A stretch of 64,000 bases of DNA, taken from the NCBI RefSeq assembly GCF_036226445.1, contig NZ_CP108474.1, forward strand, positions 1,364,001 to 1,428,000, in the 5' to 3' direction. The position numbers and the translations under genes were made by a program. Source of the DNA: Streptomyces sp. NBC_01255. GTDB taxonomy: Bacteria > Actinomycetota > Actinomycetes > Streptomycetales > Streptomycetaceae. The stretch's first letter is position 1. Every line of letters begins with the position of its first letter. Shown in pieces: positions 57,795 to 64,000 of the stretch. Under the pieces are notes generated by a model. That model worked only from the letters and a program-made list of their open reading frames with translations. It searched no databases and was not told the origin of the DNA.

Positions 57795-60700
57795 ATGCCG
57801 CTGACCGAGACGGAGTGGGGGCTCGTCGCCAGTTGGGTACGGGCCCATCTCCTGGACACGCCAGAGCCACGGGAGAGCATGCTGCGCGCGGGGCTGCCCG
57901 CCGACTTCGTCCAGGACCTGCCGCTCACCCCGGACCCCGACCGGAACGCCCTGCTCGTGGTCGGGGCCGCCCGCAGGGACATCGCCCACCAGCGCCGGCT
58001 GCTCGCGGTCCTCGCCGGGCTCGACGCACTGGCCGCGATCGACGATCCGCACTCCTTCGAGCAGGGCGCGGAGGCCCGGAACCTGCTCACCCGGCTCCGG
58101 GAGGACGAGCGGCTCGACCGCTCCCCGCGGGACCCGTTCGAGAGCCGGCTCCTGAAGCACGGCACGGTGGCGTTCCTCGACCGGTCCGAGCTGCGCGAGA
58201 AGCTCCGGGGCTTCCTGGCCGACCCGGAGCAGACGGTCCTGGTCGTCGACGGCCCTCCGGACAGCGGTCGCTCGTACACGTACGAGCTCATCCGCCACCT
58301 CGGCCAGCACTGCGGCTTCCGGCCGGTACGGGTCACCCTGTCCCGCACGTCGACGGCGGCGCGGCTCATGGAGCGGCTCGGCGCCTTCGTCGCGGGGCCC
58401 GGCGCAGGCGTAGGGCTCGGCGCCGACGAAAGCTCGTTGAATCCGACACGGTTGAACGATCCACTGCCTTCGTACGAGGACGCCGCGCACCGCATCGTCG
58501 GCCGGGCGACCGCCGCCGAGGAGAGCTTCTGGATCGTCCTCGACGACTGCGACCGGCTCGACCCCAACTCGGACGTGTGGGACTGCATCGGCGTCCTCGC
58601 CCGGGCGGTCTACGAACACACCCCGGTACGGCAGGAGACGGCACCCCGGCTCGTCCTCCTCGGCTACTCGACGACGATGCGCCAACTCCCGTACGAGATC
58701 CGCAAGAACGAGTGCCGTGACACCACACGCCTGCTGGACGAGGACGATCTCCGCGCGTTCTTCCGGGAGTTCTTCGGCGAGTTCGTCACCGTGACACGGG
58801 ACCCGGAGGACGAGGACGTCGTCCGTGACCTCACCGAGACGGCCGTCTCCGAGGTCCTGTGCGCTGCCGACCGGCCCGGGGCGGAGGACAGTTACATGCG
58901 GCGGGTGTGCACGGCCGTGGAGGACGTCGTACGGCTCCACCGGGTGTTCCCCCCGCTGCCTCCCGCACCCGGGGACGCCGGCCGGCTGCTGCGCGACGCC
59001 CTGCGCACGAGCCACGCGGCACCCGCGCCCACCCTGCCCGACCTGCGCAGGTCCTACCGCGAAGCGGCCTGCCTCCTCCAGGAGTTCGACCCGGCGCTGC
59101 TACGGCTCCCCGACGAGGAACGGTCCACCGGCCGGGCGGTCCTGGAGCTCGTCGACGACTGCACGGCCCTGCCCTCCCCCGGGGCCACCGCCTGGACGCT
59201 GAAGCCCGAGATCCGCGAGACGGCCCTCGCGAGCCTCGTGGGACCCGACGCCGCGCTGCGCGCCCTGCTGACGAACATCGGCCTGCGCCCCGAGGGCCCC
59301 GGACCCGAACACACCGCCCTCGCCCTGCTCACGGGCGCGAGCACGGGCGCGGGCGCCGTCGACGGCATCGGCCTCCGTACCGGCGGAGCGGACGCCGACG
59401 CGCTCTGCGACACCCTCCAGGCCGTCCTCTGGCTCGGCCGGGTCCCCGGCATCACCGGGCTGCCGCCCGTCGACGACGTCCAGCACCGGCTGGAGGAGGC
59501 GCGGCTGCTCCAGCCGATGCATCGCCTGCTCCACGGGACCTTCCACGGCCGCGCCGCCGAACTCGACTCCCTGCACGCCTATCTCGCGCTCCCTGAGGAG
59601 CCCGCGGAGCCCCCCGTCCTCATCCACGGCGTGGGCGGCATCGGCAAGAGCATGCTGCTCGCCCGGTTCCTCGTCGACGCGCTGGCCGCCGCCCCCGCCC
59701 GATTCCCCTTCGCCTACCTCGACTTCGAGCGGCCCACGCTCTCCATCCACGAACCCGCCACCGTGATCGCGGAGATGGCACGCCAGCTCGGCATCCAGCA
59801 CCCCGGACACCGCGCCGCCTTCGACGCCCTCGCGGACGAGTGCGAGCGGACGGCGGCGGTGCAGCGCGGCGAACGCAACGAACTCGACGAGCTCTACCAG
59901 CTCTCCACCACGCGGGCGACGATCGGCCGTGACTACTCGGCGGACTTCCACGCCCGGGCCAGCGCCCGCGAGCAGGAACTCGCCCGCAGGATGGCGGCCC
60001 TGGTCGCCGAGGCCGTACGGCCTCCGGCGGGGGGTTCGGCCCCGGCGGACGGCTCGGGCCCGATTGACGGCTCGGCCTCGGCGGGCGGTTCGGCCCCGCC
60101 CCTCCTGATCGTCATGGACTCCTTCGAGGAGGCCCAGTACCGGGGTTCGCCGGTGATCGCCCGCATGTGGGCGATCTGGACGGCGCTGCGCGCCGCGTAC
60201 TCGCGCCTGCGCTTCGTCGTCGCCGGACGCGCGCCCGTCGACCACCCGGCACGCGTACTCACCCCGCGGACGATGGAGCTCACCGAGCTGGACCAGCAGG
60301 CCTCCGTCGAGCTCCTGATGTCGTCCGGGGTGGACGACGAGACGGTCGCCGAGCGGCTCGTGGACCGGATCGGCGGCCATCCGCTGAGCCTCAAGCTGGC
60401 CGCCCGTACGGCGGTCGCCCTCGGCGCCGACTCCGCCTCCCTCGGCGAGCTGCTGCGCGGACTTCCGTACCGGCGGCGCTACTTCGACAGCCAGGTCGAC
60501 CAGATGCTCATCCAGGGCACGCTGTACGACCGCATCCTCAAGCACATCGCGGAGGACGACGTCCGGGCCCTGGTCCAGGCGGGCCTCGCGCTCCGCTTCA
60601 TCACCCCCGAGCTGGTACAGCACGTCCTGGCCGGACCGGCCGGGCTCCGGGTCGACACCCCTGCGGAGGCCCGCCGTCTCTACGGTCTGCTGACCTCCCG

Positions 60701-63392
60701 GGTCGACCTGATGGAGTCGGCCGGCCCGGGGGCCATCAGACACCGGACCGATCTGCGCGCCATCATGCTCCGCCTGTCGGACCGCGCGCGGACCGACCTG
60801 ATGCGGGCCGTCGACCGGAGCGCCGTCGCGTACTACGCGGCCCGCGAAGGGCCGCGGGACCGTGCCGAGGAGATCTACCACCGGCTCCGGCTCGGCGAGA
60901 ACCCCCGTACAGTGGAGGAACGTTGGGAGACGGGCGTCGCCGCGTACCTGGGTGGCGCGACCCACCGCGAGATGCCGGACCGGTCGGCCGCCTTCCTCCT
61001 GGGCCTGATCGGCGGCCACGTCCCCGACCAGATCATGACCGGGGCCGAGCAGGAGGACTGGGAGCGGATCGCCGCGCGCGAGGTCGAGGACCTGCTCACC
61101 CAGGGTTACGTGGAGGCCGCGGCGCTGCGGCTGTCCGAGCGGCGGCCGTGGACGCCGTGCAGCAGGCTCCACGCGCTGCTCGCGGAGACCCTCGCCCGCT
61201 CGGGGCGGAGCGGGGAGGCCCGCGACGGTGCCGAGCGGGCCGTGGGCCGCGCGGCGGAGGCGGGCTGCGCGGAGACCCAGCTCGAACTGCTCCAGCTGTC
61301 CGCGCGGCTCGCGCAGGACGCGGGCGACTTCGCCGATGCGGACCGGGACCTCCAGGAGGCCGAGGAGATCGCCGACGGCCTCGGCCTGCGGTACGAGTCC
61401 CTGGGCGTCCTCGTCGCACGGTCCCGGCTCGCGGCCCTGGCGGACGGCGACGCCGCTCCGGCGGAGGCGCGGCTCGCCCGGACTCTGCGCGGGATGCCCG
61501 ACGCGGAACTGGCCCGGCAGCCGTCCCTCGCCCGCACGGCGGCCGCCACGGCCTGCCGGGCGGACCCCCAGCTCCTGGAGCACACGCTGCGGCTCGTGGG
61601 GCTCCCGGCGGACGAGGACGCGGTCGTGGGCGAGCTCGCCCACTGGATCGACACGACGATGACCGACGAGCCCCGGCTGCGCGAGCCGCTGGCCCGCATC
61701 CTGGACACGGCGGCCGGCGAACCCCCGCGCGCGGAGCCGGGGACCGGCGCGGCGGGGACGACCGCGCTCCGCATGGGCCGCGAGCGGATCGAGCGGGCGC
61801 TGCGCGAGGCACGGCGGCGCGGCACGCTGGACAGCGTCGCGCGCCAGGCGCTGACGCTCCGCGACGGCAGCGGGGACCTGCTCCTCGGCGTCGCCTCCGC
61901 CATGGACGCGGGCCCGTCGGCGCACGGCTCCACGCCGTACGAACCAGTCCCGCACGAACCCGGCGCGTACGAACCCGGTGCCTACGACCCGGGCGCGTAC
62001 GAACCCGCCCCGCTCGAACCGGGCGCGTACGACCCCGCCCCGCACACCCCCACGGCTCCCGTCCCGCCGCCTCCCGGCCCGCCTCCCCCTCACCCGCCCG
62101 GCCACCCCCTCCCCGACTCCGCGACGGGCTCGTGGGCGACTCCCCGCATGGCCGCGCGCCCCCGGCGCGGGAGCGTCGGTCTGTGGACGCAGCCGCCGCC
62201 CGACGCCGCCGGGGCCGCGCTCCGCAAGGAGCCGTTCCTGCCCCAGGAGGAGCTCGTCCGGGTCCGCAACGCCGCCATGGAGGCGGGACTCGCCGACCCC
62301 GTCCTGCGCCCCGCCCTCCTCAAGGGCATCCCGGCGCACTTCACGGCCACCCTCCAACGGCTGAGCGGCCCGCTGCAGCAGGTACACGCCGACCTGAACA
62401 CGATGAACCAGGTCGAGCGCCTCATCGACGGCCTGGTGCCCCTGGAGATCTGGCTGCACAACGCGATCGAGCAGACCCACGAGCAGGGCCCGCGCGCCGT
62501 CCTGCAGGGCGCGCTCGACACGGTGGCCCGGGAGATCACCGGCGAGGCGGTCCTGCCGGCGGACATGATGCCCGGGGAGTTCAAGGAGGAGATCGTCCTC
62601 CAGGACGACACCGTGCCGTACGAGTTCCTCCACGGCGGCATCCGGGCCGGCGCCTCCGTCGCCCTGCTGAGGATCCCGCCGTACGAGTCGGGGGCCCCGC
62701 TCCTCCCGTCGTACCCGCACGGCGGCACGGGGTGGATGGTCGCGCCCGGGCTGCTGATCACCAACCACCATGTGGTGATGGCGCGTTCGTGGGAGGCGGG
62801 CGTCCGGCCGTTCGTGAGCGACGAGGACCTGCGGCTCCAGGCGCTGATGTCCCGCTCCCGCTTCGACTTCGTCGAGAACGCGTCGGCCTCGCCCGAGGTG
62901 ACCGCCGGCGAACTCGTCGCCTGGGACGAGGCGCTGGACTACGCCATCGTGCGGCTCACCGCCGAGCAGGCGCCGCGGCCGACGCTCAGGGTCGCCACCC
63001 GGCCGCTGCTCGTCCGGGAGCGCCAGCGGGTTCCGGTCAACATCATCCAGCACCCGGGCGGTCTGCCGAAGCGGGTCGCCCTGCGCAACAACCTGGTCTA
63101 CCGGGCGGACGAGCGGGACATCCTGTACTTCACCGACACGCGCGGCGGCTCCTCCGGCTCGCCCGTGTGCCTCGACGACTGGACGGTGGTGGGACTGCAC
63201 CGTGGCACGCAGAAGGTGGACGAGGTCGAATTCCAGGGAGGGAAGACGAAGTTCGTGAACGTCGGCACCCAGATGAGCAGCATCATGACCCATCTGCGGG
63301 AGTCCCGACCGGAGTTGTACGACGAGATCGTGGCCGGCCAGTCGGGCCGGCCCGCCCCGGGGGACGGACGCACGGGTAGCCGAGGTGAGTGA
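57795..63392 (+). CDS. giant NTPase-trypsin fusion: two NTPase modules, helical repeats, effector-associated-type domain and S1 protease
   Basis: A 1865-residue protein. Residues 1-100 are a small helical domain (WGLVASWVRAHLLDTPEPRE). NTPase 1: a degenerate Walker A, GPPDSGRSY (153-161), with Arg in place of Lys, and Walker B WIVLDDCDRL (about 246). NTPase 2: intact Walker A HGVGGIGKSMLLARF (about 610) and Walker B LLIVMDSFEEA (about 770), followed by a STAND-like winged/helical region (IGGHPLSLKLAARTAV). Helical TPR-like repeats cover about 1100-1290. A Tyr/Glu/Pro/Gly repeat linker is about 1375-1440. A helical domain resembling effector-associated domains is about 1485-1585. The trypsin-like protease has His in GLLITNHHVV (about 1658), Asp in LDYAIVRL (about 1715), and Ser in RGGSSGSPVC (about 1787). 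Probably a sensor-switch that releases proteolysis. Confidence 0.88.
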   Translation: MPLTETEWGLVASWVRAHLLDTPEPRESMLRAGLPADFVQDLPLTPDPDRNALLVVGAARRDIAHQRRLLAVLAGLDALAAIDDPHSFEQGAEARNLLTRLREDERLDRSPRDPFESRLLKHGTVAFLDRSELREKLRGFLADPEQTVLVVDGPPDSGRSYTYELIRHLGQHCGFRPVRVTLSRTSTAARLMERLGAFVAGPGAGVGLGADESSLNPTRLNDPLPSYEDAAHRIVGRATAAEESFWIVLDDCDRLDPNSDVWDCIGVLARAVYEHTPVRQETAPRLVLLGYSTTMRQLPYEIRKNECRDTTRLLDEDDLRAFFREFFGEFVTVTRDPEDEDVVRDLTETAVSEVLCAADRPGAEDSYMRRVCTAVEDVVRLHRVFPPLPPAPGDAGRLLRDALRTSHAAPAPTLPDLRRSYREAACLLQEFDPALLRLPDEERSTGRAVLELVDDCTALPSPGATAWTLKPEIRETALASLVGPDAALRALLTNIGLRPEGPGPEHTALALLTGASTGAGAVDGIGLRTGGADADALCDTLQAVLWLGRVPGITGLPPVDDVQHRLEEARLLQPMHRLLHGTFHGRAAELDSLHAYLALPEEPAEPPVLIHGVGGIGKSMLLARFLVDALAAAPARFPFAYLDFERPTLSIHEPATVIAEMARQLGIQHPGHRAAFDALADECERTAAVQRGERNELDELYQLSTTRATIGRDYSADFHARASAREQELARRMAALVAEAVRPPAGGSAPADGSGPIDGSASAGGSAPPLLIVMDSFEEAQYRGSPVIARMWAIWTALRAAYSRLRFVVAGRAPVDHPARVLTPRTMELTELDQQASVELLMSSGVDDETVAERLVDRIGGHPLSLKLAARTAVALGADSASLGELLRGLPYRRRYFDSQVDQMLIQGTLYDRILKHIAEDDVRALVQAGLALRFITPELVQHVLAGPAGLRVDTPAEARRLYGLLTSRVDLMESAGPGAIRHRTDLRAIMLRLSDRARTDLMRAVDRSAVAYYAAREGPRDRAEEIYHRLRLGENPRTVEERWETGVAAYLGGATHREMPDRSAAFLLGLIGGHVPDQIMTGAEQEDWERIAAREVEDLLTQGYVEAAALRLSERRPWTPCSRLHALLAETLARSGRSGEARDGAERAVGRAAEAGCAETQLELLQLSARLAQDAGDFADADRDLQEAEEIADGLGLRYESLGVLVARSRLAALADGDAAPAEARLARTLRGMPDAELARQPSLARTAAATACRADPQLLEHTLRLVGLPADEDAVVGELAHWIDTTMTDEPRLREPLARILDTAAGEPPRAEPGTGAAGTTALRMGRERIERALREARRRGTLDSVARQALTLRDGSGDLLLGVASAMDAGPSAHGSTPYEPVPHEPGAYEPGAYDPGAYEPAPLEPGAYDPAPHTPTAPVPPPPGPPPPHPPGHPLPDSATGSWATPRMAARPRRGSVGLWTQPPPDAAGAALRKEPFLPQEELVRVRNAAMEAGLADPVLRPALLKGIPAHFTATLQRLSGPLQQVHADLNTMNQVERLIDGLVPLEIWLHNAIEQTHEQGPRAVLQGALDTVAREITGEAVLPADMMPGEFKEEIVLQDDTVPYEFLHGGIRAGASVALLRIPPYESGAPLLPSYPHGGTGWMVAPGLLITNHHVVMARSWEAGVRPFVSDEDLRLQALMSRSRFDFVENASASPEVTAGELVAWDEALDYAIVRLTAEQAPRPTLRVATRPLLVRERQRVPVNIIQHPGGLPKRVALRNNLVYRADERDILYFTDTRGGSSGSPVCLDDWTVVGLHRGTQKVDEVEFQGGKTKFVNVGTQMSSIMTHLRESRPELYDEIVAGQSGRPAPGDGRTGSRGE

Positions 63393-63394
63393 CC

Positions 63395-64000
63395 ATGCCG
63401 AACGGATCACGCGGCGGAGCACGACGCGGGGCAGGGAGCGGATCGCCCGTCGCGACCGGCGCCGAGCAGATCTTCGGGGACCTGCGGGAGGTCGCCGCGC
63501 GGGTCCGGGCGGATCTGGAGGCGGAGATCGCCGAGTCGTCGCTCGAACTGCCCGCCGACGTGGCGCCCGCGGTCGAGATCTCCCGCTTCGCCCGCGAGGA
63601 GCGGGCGCGGGTCCTGGAAGCCGGGGTCAGCGGTCTTGAGAAGCTGGCGGCGCACCGCGAGGACGAGATCGACGAGAACGAGTCCTTCGGCGTGGAGGCG
63701 ATCGTCCTCCTCCAGGGCCGCCCCGCGATCCTCGTCCAGCGCCAGGACTTCGCATCGCAGCGGGACGAGTGGGCCGTCCTCGACGGTCAACGGGCCGCCA
63801 TCAAGGAGACCTTGGCCCGGGTCGGACGGGTCGAGGTCACCGGCCATCCCAGCCTGGACTGGATCGGCACGGCGTTTCTCGTCGGCCCGCGCACGGTGAT
63901 GACCAACCGTCATGTCGCCTCGGAGTTCAGCCGCTTCGAAGCGGACCGCGACCGCTGGACCTTCGCGTTCGGCATGTCGGCGCGGGTGGACCCGGCCGAG
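63395..64000 (+). CDS. second trypsin-like serine protease gene (partial, runs off window)
   Basis: The first 202 residues only. Residues 20-125 are a helical and charged leader (AEQIFGDLREVAARVRADLE, ISRFAREERARVLEAGVS). The protease domain then starts (VTGHPSLDWIGTAFLVGPRT), with the catalytic His in VMTNRHVASEF near residue 172. The Asp and Ser would lie beyond 64000. ATG 63395 begins 3 nt after the stop of the giant gene, so the two are co-translated. No signal peptide, so an intracellular protease. Further domains may follow. Confidence 0.85.
   Translation, partial: MPNGSRGGARRGAGSGSPVATGAEQIFGDLREVAARVRADLEAEIAESSLELPADVAPAVEISRFAREERARVLEAGVSGLEKLAAHREDEIDENESFGVEAIVLLQGRPAILVQRQDFASQRDEWAVLDGQRAAIKETLARVGRVEVTGHPSLDWIGTAFLVGPRTVMTNRHVASEFSRFEADRDRWTFAFGMSARVDPAE

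Noticed and set aside
59100..63422. 1440-codon open frame on the minus strand opposite the giant NTPase-trypsin gene
   Set aside because: Arg/Gly/Pro/Val-rich translation without domains, produced by the third-position GC of the plus-strand gene, which has clear motifs.

Overview
The window is high-GC actinobacterial DNA, almost certainly Streptomyces. Third codon positions are GC-rich throughout, GTG and TTG starts are common, and the gene families are typical of that genus: LAL/LuxR regulators, DUF317, DUF4913, a SCO6880-type conjugation protein, and an S8 protease with a P-domain. It divides into two parts at a tRNA-Pro(GGG) gene at 40571-40644.

Part one (1 to about 40,570) is an integrative conjugative element (ICE) whose right end lies at the 3' end of tRNA-Pro, beside xis and int (38961-40471). 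Its left end is outside the window. A leftward block (1-5050) holds small regulators, a secreted SH3 protein, a ParE/RelE-like toxin gene, DUF4913 and an orphan adenine methyltransferase. A 122-bp palindromic control region (5169-5290) separates it from a rightward block. That block encodes a type IV secretion-like machine: a lytic transglycosylase/NlpC-P60 hydrolase, a small membrane protein, a VirB8-like protein, a VirB6/TrbL-like channel protein, a SCO6880-type protein, a VirB4-like ATPase and a VirD4/TraG-like coupling protein. Accessory genes follow, including DUF317 proteins, a C5-cytosine methyltransferase and a DnaB-N protein. No relaxase is visible here.

Inside the ICE sits a complete Tn7-like transposon (6694-14650). 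It has 12-bp terminal inverted repeats starting TGTAGG, a 5-bp target duplication (cgcgg), a tnsA-tnsB-tnsC-tniQ operon with 4-bp overlaps, and one methyltransferase cargo gene. It lies 14 bp after the stop codon of the NlpC/P60 gene, between that stop and a terminator-like hairpin. The tnsA end faces the gene, which is the same geometry as Tn7 downstream of glmS. Its TniQ carries an unusually long array of helix-turn-helix domains. A second disturbed region (21,020-23,783) is bounded by a 27-bp direct repeat and holds an HNH nuclease gene, a terminase-small-subunit pseudogene and a transposase remnant.

A motif made of a -10-like TATAG and a CCGGTT palindrome, always 15 nt apart, occurs five times in the ICE. 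It lies upstream of several transcription units, including two face-to-face copies in the 5.2-kb palindrome. It is the best candidate for the element's own regulon.

Part two (40,571-64,000) is chromosomal. It contains two large NTPase/LAL proteins (one lacking its LuxR domain), DUF309, DUF488, a TetR gene with its operator, PAP2 and DMT membrane proteins, an SPFH-NAD-kinase pair, a GNAT enzyme and a secreted subtilase. It ends in a putative NTPase-controlled conflict system (55,883-64,000): a caspase-like protease, divergent from a DRGH non-specific nuclease, then a 1865-residue protein joining two NTPase modules, helical repeats and a trypsin-like protease, then a second trypsin-like gene that runs off the window.
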